A stretch of DNA of 59,048 nucleotides from an uncultured beta proteobacterium (GCA_903846025.1 CAIMZP010000056.1:1-59048), one strand, 5' to 3'; positions 1-11,267 are shown, counted from the first letter of the stretch. The notes: generated by a model from the sequence alone, not told the origin. Made by a program: numbers and translations.

Positions 1-300
1 ATAACCACCCATATCTACCGTGGCATCTAAATTGAGTTGCCCACCATTTGTGCTTCTTACGTTTAGGCCACCAATTTGTGAGAGTACATCAGGAATATTG
101 CTAGAGGTAGAGCTTGCAATTTCTTCCCGTGTAATAACTTTTACATTAGCCGGAACCTCATTAAGGTTTTCTTCAAAACGCGATCCAGAAACGATGACGG
201 TTGTCTGATTGTTTTGTGCAAATGCGGGAAACGAATTTAGTGCGATAACTGCACCGAACAATAGGACGCATAACTGCTTGTTGCTGAACTGCTGATTCAT
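1..300 (-). CDS. btuB: TonB-dependent outer-membrane receptor, N-terminal part (probable BtuB-like vitamin B12 receptor)
   Basis: Partial gene running off the left edge; only the first 100 codons are present. I translated the reverse complement from an ATG at 300. It has a signal peptide (hydrophobic core about residues 10-28, cleavage probably after FAFA), then a TonB-box-like TTVIVSG and the start of a plug domain (ITREEI, IPDVLSQIGGLNV). That arrangement is typical of TonB-dependent receptors. The family alone does not give the substrate, but a cobalamin riboswitch lies directly upstream on the same strand, so cobalamin or a corrinoid is the best guess. The barrel lies outside the window. 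Confidence 0.85.
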   Translation of the reverse strand, partial: MNQQFSNKQLCVLLFGAVIALNSFPAFAQNNQTTVIVSGSRFEENLNEVPANVKVITREEIASSTSSNIPDVLSQIGGLNVRSTNGGQLNLDATVDMGGY

Positions 301-454
301 GATGAACTTTCTGCCTTCGTATCACCTAGCTCACTTCCCCGTAAGCTGGGTTGAACAGAATTTCACTTTAGAGAGTTCAGACGTCAATGGGCTACCGTGA
401 CCAAGACGGCCAAGGACACTTCATCGGCGCGCGAAGTTCCCCGTCCGCAAAATT

Positions 455-650
455 CCACCTGTCATGGCCGGTATCCGGGCTGTAAATCTCAGAATCTGGC
501 CTTCCCATGCGATTGACGCGCACAGTGGCTTTGTCAGATTCCTGACAGCCATAATCAAAAATTACGGCTGCATTTACTTACCGTTGCGGGGGCAGCACAC
601 GTTTAGTGTTTCCCGTTTAACTCTATTGCACTGCAATAAAGCACCACGAC
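455..650 (-). ncRNA. Cobalamin riboswitch upstream of the TonB receptor
   Basis: Read on the minus strand, the leader holds the conserved pieces of an AdoCbl riboswitch in order: AAACGGGAAACAC (about 605-618), the core GCTGCCCCCGCAACGGTAA (578-596), the GCCACTGTGC and ATGGGAAGG segments (about 505-530), and the B12 box AGCCCGGATACCGGCC (466-481). It sits about 160 bases upstream of the receptor ATG at 300, so it probably controls translation or termination of that gene in response to B12. The outer limits are approximate. A plus-strand open frame across this region is antisense to the riboswitch and is not a gene. Confidence 0.93.
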
Positions 651-685
651 TCACAGATTCTAACTTAGTCCCACAGACCCAAAGA

Positions 686-699
686 CTGATTTAGATCAA
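686..699. promoter_or_regulatory. FNR-type box upstream of the Crp/Fnr regulator gene
   Basis: CTGAT-TTAG-ATCAA matches the FNR consensus TTGAT-N4-ATCAA in nine of ten positions. A possible -10 (TACAAT, 709-714) lies downstream, which would put the box near -28, a position that suits repression. The regulator at 738 is the obvious candidate to bind it, giving autorepression. The match is read directly; binding is inferred. Confidence 0.5.
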
Positions 700-737
700 G
701 AAAACACCTACAATAGAGGGATTGGAGTTAAGGATTT

Positions 738-1355
738 ATGACCGTATTAGATAAGCATCCAGAAAAAAACCTGATTCGTTTGCAGCTTAGCCAAAATGCC
801 GTGCTAAAAAGCTTAGATCCAGAGGTGTTGGCTGAATTAGAGCGTGATTTAGAGATCTCAGAGCTGAAAAAATCAGACATCTTGCTCCATCAGGGCGATC
901 ATCAGATGGAGCAGTACTTCGTCTTAGATGGCATCTTAAAGCGCATTGTTTCTAGCGCAGATGCAAAAGAGATGATTTTGCGTTTTGCCATCGAAAAAGA
1001 TATTGAAACGAGCTATGCAGCGTGGCGTTTAAAGACTGCTGCCCCCTACAGCATTGCCTGCGTGACCAAGGCGCGCGTGGCAAGAATGCCTATGAAGAAA
1101 TGGGCTGAATTTCTAGAAGAGCATAAGCCCCTTAAAGAAAGTTTTGAGTTTGAAGTGATGCGCTTAATGAGTGAAATCATGGCCCATACAATTACTTTAC
1201 ATATGCTTGACGCCCCAGGTAGGGTGGAGCGATTCCTGCGCAAATATGAAGATTTATTTGCGCTTCTCCCTAAAAAGGAGTTAGCCGCTTATCTCAATCT
1301 TTCTCCTGAGACCCTAAGCCGCCTTAAAACTAAGCACAAAGAGCTTTTTGTCTAG
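738..1355 (+). CDS. Crp/Fnr-family transcriptional regulator (no Fe-S cysteines)
   Basis: A 205-residue regulator with a cyclic-nucleotide-binding-like beta-roll (about residues 20-125), a dimerisation helix (about 130-165) and a short C-terminal helix-turn-helix. The recognition helix reads LSPETLSR; its E-x-x-S-R pattern is the one FNR uses to read TTGAT half-sites. The N-terminal cysteine cluster of FNR is absent and only one cysteine is visible, so direct oxygen sensing by a [4Fe-4S] cluster is unlikely; the ligand is unknown. FNR-type boxes lie upstream of this gene (686-699) and of the next (1392-1405). AAGGA precedes the ATG. The likely role is control of the oxalate operon. Confidence 0.85.
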   Translation: MTVLDKHPEKNLIRLQLSQNAVLKSLDPEVLAELERDLEISELKKSDILLHQGDHQMEQYFVLDGILKRIVSSADAKEMILRFAIEKDIETSYAAWRLKTAAPYSIACVTKARVARMPMKKWAEFLEEHKPLKESFEFEVMRLMSEIMAHTITLHMLDAPGRVERFLRKYEDLFALLPKKELAAYLNLSPETLSRLKTKHKELFV

Positions 1356-1391
1356 ATCAAAACCCTTGTCTGCATGAGATTTCGAGGGAAA

Positions 1392-1405
1392 TTGACCAAA
1401 ATCAA
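1392..1405. promoter_or_regulatory. FNR-type box in the oxc promoter, at class II activator spacing
   Basis: TTGAC-CAAA-ATCAA differs from TTGAT-N4-ATCAA at one position. A -10-like TAAGAT lies at 1429-1434, so transcription would start near 1441 and the box centre would be at about -42, the usual class II activation position. This leaves a leader of about 130 bases before the oxc ATG at 1570. The start site is inferred, not measured. Confidence 0.5.
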
Positions 1406-1569
1406 TGTTGAATTAGCGCGCTGAGGGCTAAGATTCAATTCAGCCTAAACGGGGGTGCTTACTTGCCTACCCGTGGTAACACTAATAACTTAATTGGAGA
1501 CGGTTAGCGCAAGCTAGATTACATCAAATACTATTTATATTCATACGATGTAATTAACCTAAGAATTCT

Positions 1570-3273
1570 ATGACAACAGACAATCAAAACGTAGCAGTAA
1601 CCGATGGCTTTCACCTCGTCATTGATGCATTGAAGGCAAATGATCTCAATACTATTTTTGGACTAGTTGGTATTCCGATTACAGACTTATGTCGTTTGGC
1701 GCAAGCTGAGGGGATTCGATTCATTGGTTTTCGTCATGAGCAACATGCTGGTAATGCTGCGGCGATTGCTGGTTACATGACGCAACAGCCCGGTATCTGC
1801 ATGACTGTTTCTGCTCCTGGCTTTTTAAATGGTTTAACAGCGCTTGCTAATGCAACCGTAAATTGTTTCCCAATGATTTTGATTAGCGGCTCTAGTGAGC
1901 GCGAAATCGTTGACTTACAGCAAGGCGACTACGAAGAGATGGATCAGCTCAATGCAGCTAAACCATACTGTAAAGCTGCGTACCGCATTAACCACATTGA
2001 AGATATCGGCATTGGCTTTGCTCGTGCCATTCGTGCGGCAGTGTCAGGTCGTCCAGGTGGCGTTTATTTAGACTTACCCGCACAGTTGCTCAGTCAAACA
2101 ATGCCTGTTGAAGAAGCTAAGAAGTCCATCTTCAAGGTCATTGATCCAGTTCCACGCCAAATTCCAGCGGCTGATGCGGTCGAGCGTGCACTTAATGTCT
2201 TGAAGGGCGCTAAGCGTCCATTGATCCTTTTGGGCAAAGGCGCTGCATATGCTCAAGCCGATACTGATATTCGTGCCTTGGTTGAAAAATCAGGCATTCC
2301 TTACTTGCCAATGTCGATGGCTAAAGGCTTGTTGCCAGATAACCATCCGCAATCTGCCTCTGCAGCTCGCTCTTATGTGTTGGCTGAAGCTGATGCTGTG
2401 CTCTTGGTTGGCGCCCGCTTGAATTGGTTGTTAGCGCACGGTAAAGGCAAAACTTGGGGTAAAGAGCCTAAGAAATTTATTCAGATTGACATTCAGGCAA
2501 ATGAAATTGATAGCAATGTACAAATTGATGCCCCACTAATTGGTGATATTGGGTCTTGCGTTGGTGAGCTCATCAAAGGCCTTGCAGGCGTTCCTAAGCC
2601 AAGCGCTGAATGGATTAACGCTATTACTGAGAAGAAGGATAAGAACTTAGCAAAGATGGCTGAGACTTTAGCCAAAGAAGCTTCACCAATGAACTTCCAT
2701 GGCGCCTTGCGCGTTATTCGTGATGTGATCAAGAAAAACCCAGATGTGAACTTGGTAAATGAAGGTGCGAATACACTTGATTTTTGCCGTGCGATCGTAG
2801 ATATGTATAAGCCACGCAAACGCTTTGACTCCGGCACATGGGGAATCATGGGTATTGGTATGGGTTATGCGATCGGCGCATCCGTCACTAGTGGCCTACC
2901 AACCATAGCAGTTGAAGGTGACAGCGCATTTGGTTTTAGTGGCATGGAACTTGAAACAATTTGCCGTTATAACTTACCAATTACCACTGTAGTTTTCAAT
3001 AACAATGGCGTGTATCGTGGTACCGATGTGAATCCAACGGGCGGCGCTGATGTGGCTCCAACAGTATTTGTTAAAAATGCGCGTTACGACAAAATGATTG
3101 AGGCGTTTGGTGGCGTTGGTTACTACGTCACAACACCGGCTGAATTAGAAGTGGCGCTAACACAAGCTCTTGCGGAAGGTAAACCAGCGCTCATCAATGC
3201 AGTCATTGATGAGACCGCGGGAACTGAGAGTGGACGTTTAACAAACTTAAACCCATCCACAGCTAAAAAATAA
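1570..3273 (+). CDS. oxc: Oxalyl-CoA decarboxylase
   Basis: Thiamine-diphosphate enzyme that converts oxalyl-CoA to formyl-CoA and CO2. At 567 residues it has the usual length of the family. It shows the three-domain layout of ThDP decarboxylases: the N-terminal PYR domain with the catalytic glutamate in [12 protein letters not shown] (about residue 56), a central nucleotide-binding-like domain, and the C-terminal PP domain with the metal/ThDP motif GDSAFGFSG...NNNGVY (about 453-485). Formyl-CoA transferase follows 39 bases downstream, which makes the oxalate assignment firm. The ATG at 1570 has only a weak Shine-Dalgarno sequence. Confidence 0.97.
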   Translation: MTTDNQNVAVTDGFHLVIDALKANDLNTIFGLVGIPITDLCRLAQAEGIRFIGFRHEQHAGNAAAIAGYMTQQPGICMTVSAPGFLNGLTALANATVNCFPMILISGSSEREIVDLQQGDYEEMDQLNAAKPYCKAAYRINHIEDIGIGFARAIRAAVSGRPGGVYLDLPAQLLSQTMPVEEAKKSIFKVIDPVPRQIPAADAVERALNVLKGAKRPLILLGKGAAYAQADTDIRALVEKSGIPYLPMSMAKGLLPDNHPQSASAARSYVLAEADAVLLVGARLNWLLAHGKGKTWGKEPKKFIQIDIQANEIDSNVQIDAPLIGDIGSCVGELIKGLAGVPKPSAEWINAITEKKDKNLAKMAETLAKEASPMNFHGALRVIRDVIKKNPDVNLVNEGANTLDFCRAIVDMYKPRKRFDSGTWGIMGIGMGYAIGASVTSGLPTIAVEGDSAFGFSGMELETICRYNLPITTVVFNNNGVYRGTDVNPTGGADVAPTVFVKNARYDKMIEAFGGVGYYVTTPAELEVALTQALAEGKPALINAVIDETAGTESGRLTNLNPSTAKK

Positions 3274-3312
3274 TTTTTCAAAACCAGATAAGTAATTTCA
3301 AGGAGAAGCAAG

Positions 3313-4563
3313 ATGACTAAACCATTAGAAGGCATTCGAATTATCGATTTCACACACGTGCAAGCGGGACCTGCATGTACTCAGTTATTGGCTTGGTATG
3401 GCGCAGATGTGATCAAGGTTGAGCGTCCAGGTTCAGGTGACGTTACTCGTAGTCAGTTGCGCGATATTCCAGGTGTAGATGCTTTGTACTTCACAATGCT
3501 AAACGGCAATAAGCGTTCCTTGACTCTCGATACTAAAACTCAAGAAGGTAAAGAAGTTTTAGAGAAAATGATTAAGAATTCTGACGTCATGGTGGAAAAC
3601 TTTGGACCAGGCGCCTTAGATCGCATGGGCTTTAGCTGGGCACGTATTCAAGAATTAAATCCAAAAATGATTATGGCTTCTGTAAAGGGCTTTAGTGATG
3701 GCCATTCATACGAAGACCTAAAAGTGTACGAGAACGTTGCTCAATGTGCTGGCGGTGCTGCTTCCACAACTGGTTTCTGGGATGGTCCTCCAACTGTTTC
3801 TTCTGCTGCCCTAGGTGATTCAAATACAGGTATGCATTTGGCCATTGGTATTTTGACTGCATTAATGCAGCGTCAAAAAACTGGTAAAGGTCAAAAAGTA
3901 TCTTGCTCAATGCAAGATGCCGTATTGAATCTCTGCCGCGTGAAATTACGCGATCAACAGCGCTTGGATAAAATCGGTTACCTCGAAGAGTATCCACAAT
4001 ACCCACACGGTACATTTAGTGATGTAGTACCTCGTGGTGGTAATGCTGGTGGTGGCGGTCAGCCAGGCTGGGTTTTGAAGTGTAAAGGCTGGGAAACAGA
4101 TCCTAATGCGTATATCTATTTCACTATCCAAGGTCACGCTTGGGAGCCAATTACCAAAGCTATTGGTAAGCCAGAGTGGGCAACTGATCCAGCTTATATG
4201 ACTGCAGAAGCTCGTCAAGATAAGATTTTTGATATCTTCGCAACGATTGAAGAGTGGCTCAAAGACAAGACTAAATACGAAGCTGTGGACATTCTCCGCA
4301 AGTTCGATATTCCTTGTGCGCCTGTATTGTCAATGAAAGAATTGGCAAACTCACCAGACTTACGTAAGAGTGGTTCGATCGTTGAAGTTGACCACAAAGC
4401 TCGCGGCAAATATTTGACAATCGGTAGCCCAATCAAATTCTCGGATTTGGAAGTGGAAGTTGGTCCATCACCATTATTGGGTGAGCATACTGATGAAGTA
4501 TTGGCTGATCTAGGTTATGGCAAAGAAGAAATTGCTAAATTACATGAAGCAAAAGCGGTTTAA
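3313..4563 (+). CDS. frc: Formyl-CoA:oxalate CoA-transferase
   Basis: Class III (CaiB/BaiF) CoA-transferase of 416 residues that moves CoA from formyl-CoA to oxalate, regenerating oxalyl-CoA for Oxc and releasing formate. Visible family marks are the N-terminal [14 protein letters not shown], the catalytic aspartate in [11 protein letters not shown], and the glycine loop [10 protein letters not shown] that closes over the active site. The residue matching Trp48 of the Oxalobacter enzyme is a Gln (TRSQLRD), as in E. coli YfdW. The ATG has a good AAGGAG 8 bases upstream. A strong terminator follows at 4596. Confidence 0.96.
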   Translation: MTKPLEGIRIIDFTHVQAGPACTQLLAWYGADVIKVERPGSGDVTRSQLRDIPGVDALYFTMLNGNKRSLTLDTKTQEGKEVLEKMIKNSDVMVENFGPGALDRMGFSWARIQELNPKMIMASVKGFSDGHSYEDLKVYENVAQCAGGAASTTGFWDGPPTVSSAALGDSNTGMHLAIGILTALMQRQKTGKGQKVSCSMQDAVLNLCRVKLRDQQRLDKIGYLEEYPQYPHGTFSDVVPRGGNAGGGGQPGWVLKCKGWETDPNAYIYFTIQGHAWEPITKAIGKPEWATDPAYMTAEARQDKIFDIFATIEEWLKDKTKYEAVDILRKFDIPCAPVLSMKELANSPDLRKSGSIVEVDHKARGKYLTIGSPIKFSDLEVEVGPSPLLGEHTDEVLADLGYGKEEIAKLHEAKAV

Positions 4564-4595
4564 TAAAAAAAGTATTTATTTGCTTTAGTTCTTCA

Positions 4596-4621
4596 GGCGC
4601 TCCTTGTGAGCGCCTTTTTTT
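4596..4621 (+). terminator. Rho-independent terminator after frc
   Basis: GGCGCTC (4596-4602), a five-base loop, GAGCGCC (4608-4614), then seven T. The 7-bp GC-rich stem followed by a T run is a textbook intrinsic terminator. It would separate oxc-frc from the downstream PAS/frc2 genes, which then need their own promoter or read-through. Confidence 0.92.
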
Positions 4622-4659
4622 ATTTCACCAGGCCTTATTAAACTCTATAGACTACCTAT

Positions 4660-5088
4660 ATGAAAACTACTATCGATCTTAATCATCTTATCGACTGCGT
4701 TGGCGATGCCATTGTTGTTGCGGATGCTAACGAAAAAATTGTGCTGTGGAATGCGGCTGCTACTCGAATTTTTGGCTATACCGAAGAGGAGGCCTTAGAA
4801 AATACCCTGGATCTGATTGTTCCTGAGCGTCAACGTCCAAGGCATAACGAAGGTTACGCGAAATCTATGGCAACGGGAACCACTCGTTATGGATCTTCTT
4901 TGCTTAAGGTCCCAGCTAAACATAAAGACGGGCGAATTCTCTCTATTGCATTTACCGTTGGGATGCTTTTTGATGAAAATCATCAGGCTACTGGGGTTGC
5001 TGCAGTAATTCGGGATGAAACCGAGCGCTTCGCAGAAGAGCGCGCTTTGAAAAAACAACTGTCAGACCTTCAATCCCTGCAGCCCTGA
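4660..5088 (+). CDS. Stand-alone PAS-domain protein
   Basis: A 142-residue protein made almost entirely of one PAS domain: DAIVVADANEKIVLWNAAATRIFGY at the start, IVPERQRPRHNEGY in the middle, GVAAVIRDETER at the end, then a short charged helix. There is no kinase, GGDEF or DNA-binding output domain. The family binds small ligands, flavin or haem and transmits a signal through a partner. It sits between two CoA-transferase genes of the oxalate region, so it may sense redox state or a metabolite for this pathway, but that is inference. The ligand cannot be told from sequence. Confidence 0.85.
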   Translation: MKTTIDLNHLIDCVGDAIVVADANEKIVLWNAAATRIFGYTEEEALENTLDLIVPERQRPRHNEGYAKSMATGTTRYGSSLLKVPAKHKDGRILSIAFTVGMLFDENHQATGVAAVIRDETERFAEERALKKQLSDLQSLQP

Positions 5089-5120
5089 GCTGATATGGAA
5101 CTTATCTAGATTTATATCCC

Positions 5121-5145
5121 CACATGCCCAAAATTTGGGCATGTG
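5121..5145. repeat. Perfect 25-base inverted repeat upstream of frc2
   Basis: CACATGCCCAAA and its exact reverse complement flank a single A. No T run follows on either strand, so it is not a normal intrinsic terminator. It could be an operator or an RNA hairpin at the end of the PAS transcript. It begins 32 bases after the PAS stop codon and ends about 70 bases before the frc2 ATG. Confidence 0.8.
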
Positions 5146-5171
5146 TAATCTATCGCGATCCCTCGCTGGTA

Positions 5172-5186
5172 AAATTGGACCAATTT
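5172..5186. promoter_or_regulatory. 15-base palindrome AAATTGG-A-CCAATTT before frc2
   Basis: Perfect 7+1+7 inverted repeat 31 bases upstream of the frc2 ATG, a typical position for an operator overlapping a promoter or leader. The binding protein is unknown; the half-site does not match the FNR-like boxes at 686 and 1392. Confidence 0.4.
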
Positions 5187-5216
5187 AAAAATTTCAATTT
5201 TATTAGGACTTAAATC

Positions 5217-6464
5217 ATGGCAAAAGCATTAGAGGGGGTCAAAATCCTCGACTTCACGCACGTTCAATCTGGGCCAACTTGTACTCAGTTGCTCGCCTGG
5301 TTTGGGGCAGATGTCATTAAGGTGGAAAAGTCGGGTGAAGGCGATGCTACTCGGGGTCAGTTGCGTGATATTCCCGATGCGGATAGCTTATATTTCACAA
5401 TGCTTAACCATAACAAGCGCTCCATTACGGTCAATACAAAAACCCAAAAAGGGAAAGAAATACTTGAGCGTTTGATAAAAGAGTGCGATGTCTTGGTGGA
5501 AAACTTTGCGCCAGGAGCTTTAGATCGTATGGGATTTTCTTGGGAGCGGATTCAAGAACTTAATCCTATGATGATCATGGCCTCCGTTAAGGGTTTTGGT
5601 CCCGGTCCTTATGAAGACTGTAAGGTATATGAGAACGTAGCGCAATGCGCTGGCGGCTCAGCATCTACAACTGGGTTTGATGATGGCCCTCCCATGGTTA
5701 CTGGTGCGCAAATTGGCGATAGCGGGACGGGCTTACATTTGGCTTTAGGAATTGTGACTGCCCTATATCAGCGCACCCATTCTGGTCGCGGTCAAAAAGT
5801 ATTGGCAGCGATGCAAGACTCTGTGCTCAATCTCTGTCGCGTGAAGCTACGGGATCAACAACGTCTAGAGCGTAACAGCACTCTCAAAGAATATCCCCAG
5901 TACCCTAATGGTGAGTTTGGAGACTCTGTACCTCGTGCAGGCAATGCCTCTGGTGGCGGTCAACCCGGTTGGATTTTGAAATGCAAAGGCTGGGAAACTG
6001 ATCCGAATTCGTATATTTATGTTGTTGTGCAAGCCCCTGTTTGGGAGGCTGTTTGCAAGGTGATTGGTAAAGAGGAGTGGATTACCGACCATGAATATGC
6101 CACTCCTCTGGCGCGCCTACCGCGACTGATGTCTATCTTTGCTGAAATCGAAAAGTGGACGATGACGCTGAGTAAATTTGAAGTGATGGATATCTTAAAT
6201 AAATACGATGTTCCTTGTGGCCCCATCCTTTCCATGAAAGAGCTTTCACAAGAGCAATCACTGCGCGATACAGGCACGATTGTTGAGGTAGATCATCCCA
6301 CGCGCGGAAAGTATTTAACGGTTGGAAATCCAATCAAGATGTCCGATAGCGAGACAGTAGTCACTCGTTCACCATTGCTGGGTGAGCATACTGATGAGAT
6401 TCTGAGTGAACTAGGCTTTAGCACTGATGAATTAATTTCTCTGCGTCACGATAAGGTTATTTAA
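5217..6464 (+). CDS. Second formyl-CoA transferase-like class III CoA-transferase
   Basis: A 415-residue paralogue of the frc product at 3313, clearly similar along the whole length ([39 protein letters not shown]). The catalytic aspartate is kept (IGDSGTGLH). Two positions near the active site differ from the first copy: TGFDDGPP replaces TGFWDGPP, and the glycine loop reads NASGGGQPG instead of NAGGGGQPG. The acceptor or donor may therefore differ from oxalate/formate. AGGA lies upstream of the ATG. The next gene starts two bases after its stop codon, so the two are almost surely cotranscribed. Confidence 0.88.
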   Translation: MAKALEGVKILDFTHVQSGPTCTQLLAWFGADVIKVEKSGEGDATRGQLRDIPDADSLYFTMLNHNKRSITVNTKTQKGKEILERLIKECDVLVENFAPGALDRMGFSWERIQELNPMMIMASVKGFGPGPYEDCKVYENVAQCAGGSASTTGFDDGPPMVTGAQIGDSGTGLHLALGIVTALYQRTHSGRGQKVLAAMQDSVLNLCRVKLRDQQRLERNSTLKEYPQYPNGEFGDSVPRAGNASGGGQPGWILKCKGWETDPNSYIYVVVQAPVWEAVCKVIGKEEWITDHEYATPLARLPRLMSIFAEIEKWTMTLSKFEVMDILNKYDVPCGPILSMKELSQEQSLRDTGTIVEVDHPTRGKYLTVGNPIKMSDSETVVTRSPLLGEHTDEILSELGFSTDELISLRHDKVI

Positions 6465-6465
6465 T

Positions 6466-7404
6466 ATGCGGGTGGCGTTGATTGGGAGTGCAGATTTTGG
6501 TAAGGCAGCATTAGATGCTTTTTTAGATCGCGGCGATGAAGTTGTTGCCGTTTTTTGCCCGCCTGATAATCCAAAATCCAGTAAGCCCGAGATGCTCAAA
6601 GAGGCTGCTCTTGCAAGGGGGATTACACCTTTGCAGTTTGCTTCTTTAAAGGGTCCCGAAGCCTCTCAGGCCATGATTGATAGTAAGGCCGATATTTGTG
6701 TAATGGCTTATGTCATTCAATTTGTACCCCAGGAATTAGCTAAGCTCCCTCGCCATGGCACGATTCAGTACCATCCATCCCTTTTGCCAAAGTATCGGGG
6801 TCCTAGTGCGATTAACTGGGCTATTGCATTAGGCGAAGAAAAAACTGGCCTAACGATTTTCCGCCCATCCGATGGTTTGGACGAAGGCGCCGTGATCTTG
6901 CAAAAAGAAGTCAAGATTGGTCCTGATGACACCCTGGGCAAAATCTACTTCGATCATTTGTTTCCACTAGGTGTAGCAGCCTTGCTTGAGGCCGCAGATC
7001 TGGTGGTTTCTGAAAAGTATCAAGAGCTTATTCAAGATGAGTCGCAGGCCAACTATGAGGGCTGGTTTGACATCAATGCCGCTCGAATTCATTGGGCGAG
7101 CGCTCTGCATGTTACGCAAATTTACAATCTGATTCGCGCCTGCAATCCTGCGCCTGGTGCATGGACAAAATTTGGCGAACATAAAGTGCAAATTTACGAT
7201 TGCCACAAACATACTGCTCGAACCTTTGCGGATGTCAAAGGCAAGCCTGGTGAAGTGACGCAAATAACTTTAGATTCTTTTTTTGTCGCCTGTCATGGTG
7301 GGCAGATCGAAGTCTTAAAGGCAAAAGGTGCTTCTGGGAAGGTGAGTGGCGCTGAGTTGGCTCGGGAGTTAAATATTGAGGTAGGCCATTTTTTTGCGCT
7401 TTAA
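6466..7404 (+). CDS. Formyl-tetrahydrofolate hydrolase/transferase-like protein (ALDH1L N-terminal type)
   Basis: A 312-residue protein of the formyltransferase fold. It resembles the N-terminal 10-formyl-THF hydrolase domain of 10-formyltetrahydrofolate dehydrogenase more than methionyl-tRNA formyltransferase: HGTIQYHPSLLPKYRGPSAI holds the catalytic His, DGLDEGAVILQKE the catalytic Asp, and INWDQ-like IHWASA begins the C-terminal domain. The aldehyde dehydrogenase half of the animal enzyme is absent. Its place directly behind a formyl-CoA transferase paralogue suggests a link between formyl-CoA/formate and the folate one-carbon pool, either releasing formate from formyl-THF or moving a formyl group. 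The actual reaction is not provable here. Confidence 0.8.
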   Translation: MRVALIGSADFGKAALDAFLDRGDEVVAVFCPPDNPKSSKPEMLKEAALARGITPLQFASLKGPEASQAMIDSKADICVMAYVIQFVPQELAKLPRHGTIQYHPSLLPKYRGPSAINWAIALGEEKTGLTIFRPSDGLDEGAVILQKEVKIGPDDTLGKIYFDHLFPLGVAALLEAADLVVSEKYQELIQDESQANYEGWFDINAARIHWASALHVTQIYNLIRACNPAPGAWTKFGEHKVQIYDCHKHTARTFADVKGKPGEVTQITLDSFFVACHGGQIEVLKAKGASGKVSGAELARELNIEVGHFFAL

Positions 7405-7416
7405 TGACTTAGCGCA

Positions 7417-9120
<1,704 letters not shown>

Positions 9121-9128
<8 letters not shown>

Positions 9129-9309
9129 TCGAGTAAACGTAGGCGCGCTGCTTTAACTTAGCGACCTTTGCTCGACGCTGCTCCTCGGTGGTGAGAGGTT
9201 CTTTATCCCAAAGTAGCGCGCGACCAGCTTGCTGGCCTGCTTCGAGATAGGGTTTCTCAGATTTAAGTTCGTTTAGGAACTGGGTGAATTCGGATTGATA
9301 TCTTGCCAT
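9121..9309 (-). CDS. DUF3460 family small protein
   Basis: A 62-residue protein starting MARYQSEFTQFLNELK and ending QRAYVYSND, rich in charged residues and without membrane segments. I chose the ATG at 9309 because AGGAAA lies six bases upstream; a TTG at 9330 would add seven residues without a ribosome site. It matches the DUF3460 family known from betaproteobacteria next to scpA/panC; no function is established. It overlaps scpA by eight bases. Confidence 0.85.
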
Positions 9310-9460
9310 GGCATTTCCTAAAATACTCAATTAATTCAATAACTTACAAAAGTAACTGGGCAGCAAATTAGCGCTGATCCTCTCATTATTAACGATTTTT
9401 CCTACCAGCTAGCTGATTTTGCATCACCTAACGAAAATCCCCCAGTTTTGAGTGCTAGCC

Positions 9461-11131
9461 TTAGACGTTCGCTGCAAGCAAAGTTTCGATTTGAGAGGCC
9501 TCTACGCGCGTCATGAGATGTTTGTAGGTATTGATTGGGTTTTGACTACTTAAGGGCGTATTGATGTCATTCCAGTTCAATGGTGGCACCGATAAGAAAG
9601 CCTCCACCCCAGCCACAACCTTCGGTAAAACTGGTTTTAGGTAGAGACTCAGCATGCGGAAAGCCTCTAAAGTAACGCTGCATATGCTTTGTAAATCGGC
9701 CTCACATTCAGGGGCTTTAGCAATATCCCAAGGCTTGTTTTCGTCGACAAAGGCATTGACCTTGTCGGCAAGGTCCATGATGGCACGTAAGGCTTTTGCA
9801 TATTCACGCCCTTCATAGAGGGTGGCAATCTTATCCTGAGCGGTGGAAATCTCAGTCAGTAAAGGGTGATTCATCGCCTCATCAGAAACAAGACCACCAA
9901 AACGCTTGACTAAAAATCCCGCGCTACGACTGGCGATATTGATGTACTTACCTAATAAGTCGCTATTGACTCGAGCAACAAAATCTTGGAGATTAAGATC
10001 TAAATCCTCCATGCTGTCATTTAGCTTAGTGGCAAAGTAATAACGGAACCATTCAGGATTAAATCCTGACTCAATAACGCTATGTGCGGAGATCAAAGTG
10101 CCGCGCGACTTACTCATCTTCTCGCCATCAACTGTGAGGAAGCCATGCGCAAAGACATTAGTTGGGGTGCGATAACCTGCAAAGTGTAATGTGGCTGGCC
10201 AAAACAGGGTATGGAAATACAAAATATCTTTACCAATGAAATGGTATTGCTCAGTAGTGGTATCGGGCTTCACCCACTCTTCAAAGTTCAAGCCCTTTTT
10301 CTCGCAATAATTGAGAAAGCTAGCGTAATAACCAATCGGAGCATCAAGCCAGACATAGAAGTACTTGCCTGGTGCATCGGGAATCTCAAAGCCAAAGTAG
10401 GGGGCATCGCGGGAGATATCCCAGTCGCCGAGCTTGCTCTCACCAGGTTGTCCAACCCATTCCTTCATCTTGTTTCGTGCCTCAGGTTGCAAGGGTGTTC
10501 TTACCTGAGTCCACTCACGTAAGAAATTCTCGCAACGGGGATCCGATAGCTTGAAAAAATAATGATCAGATACTTTTTTTATGGGCGTTGCACCGCTAAC
10601 TACAGAAAATGGGTTCTTTAAATCGGTGGGCGAATAGGTTGCGCCACATTTTTCACAGGAGTCACCGTACTGATCTTTAGCACCACACTTGGGGCACTCG
10701 CCTTTAATAAAGCGATCAGGCAAAAACATTTCTTTCACGGGATCATATGCTTGCTCGATCGAGCGCATTTCAATTAGACCAGCATCTCGTAACTTCAGAT
10801 AAATGCTCTGCGAGAGTTTTTCGTTCTCGGGGCTATCAGTGGTGTAGTAATTATCGAAAGAGATTAAGAAATCATCAAAGTCTCGCTTATGTTCTTGCCA
10901 AACATTGGCGATGAGCTCCTTTGGTGTCAAACCTTCTTTTTCTGCACGCAACATGATGGGGGTGCCGTGGGTATCGTCAGCCCCAACGTAATGCACCTCA
11001 TGGCCACGCATTCTTTGATAGCGCACCCAGATATCCGTTTGAACATACTCAACTAGGTGTCCTATATGAATTTGACCATTGGCGTACGGCAAGGCGGAGG
11101 TGACAAGAAGGCGACGTGGGGAGCTGCTCAT
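9461..11131 (-). CDS. metG: Methionyl-tRNA synthetase (short form)
   Basis: Class I aminoacyl-tRNA synthetase charging tRNA-Met. The HIGH motif is HIGHL (about residues 22-26), the zinc knuckle is [18 protein letters not shown] (about 146-163), and KMSKS lies in [10 protein letters not shown]. At 556 residues it ends after the anticodon-binding helical domain and lacks the C-terminal EMAPII-like tRNA-binding/dimerisation domain of the E. coli type (about 675 residues). Downstream only 150 bases separate it from DUF3460, and no remnant of that domain is visible, so this is a true short form and not a frameshift. Confidence 0.96.
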   Translation of the reverse strand: MSSSPRRLLVTSALPYANGQIHIGHLVEYVQTDIWVRYQRMRGHEVHYVGADDTHGTPIMLRAEKEGLTPKELIANVWQEHKRDFDDFLISFDNYYTTDSPENEKLSQSIYLKLRDAGLIEMRSIEQAYDPVKEMFLPDRFIKGECPKCGAKDQYGDSCEKCGATYSPTDLKNPFSVVSGATPIKKVSDHYFFKLSDPRCENFLREWTQVRTPLQPEARNKMKEWVGQPGESKLGDWDISRDAPYFGFEIPDAPGKYFYVWLDAPIGYYASFLNYCEKKGLNFEEWVKPDTTTEQYHFIGKDILYFHTLFWPATLHFAGYRTPTNVFAHGFLTVDGEKMSKSRGTLISAHSVIESGFNPEWFRYYFATKLNDSMEDLDLNLQDFVARVNSDLLGKYINIASRSAGFLVKRFGGLVSDEAMNHPLLTEISTAQDKIATLYEGREYAKALRAIMDLADKVNAFVDENKPWDIAKAPECEADLQSICSVTLEAFRMLSLYLKPVLPKVVAGVEAFLSVPPLNWNDINTPLSSQNPINTYKHLMTRVEASQIETLLAANV

Positions 11132-11267
11132 GAAAAAAAGACTTAAATAAGAATGAATAAAATAAATAGGGAATAAGAGATTATGGGGCTTGGGTCATCT
11201 TTAAGCAGTAATTTTAGACTGCGGTTAAAGTGAATGCCGATTAGAAAATAACTAAAGAGACTGTTTT

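Noticed and set aside
464..694. Plus-strand 76-codon open frame
   Set aside because: It lies antisense to the cobalamin riboswitch and has no ribosome site or recognisable protein features.
9310..9460. Frameshifted remainder of the methionyl-tRNA synthetase C-terminal domain
   Set aside because: The stretch is only 150 bases and none of its frames resembles the tRNA-binding domain.
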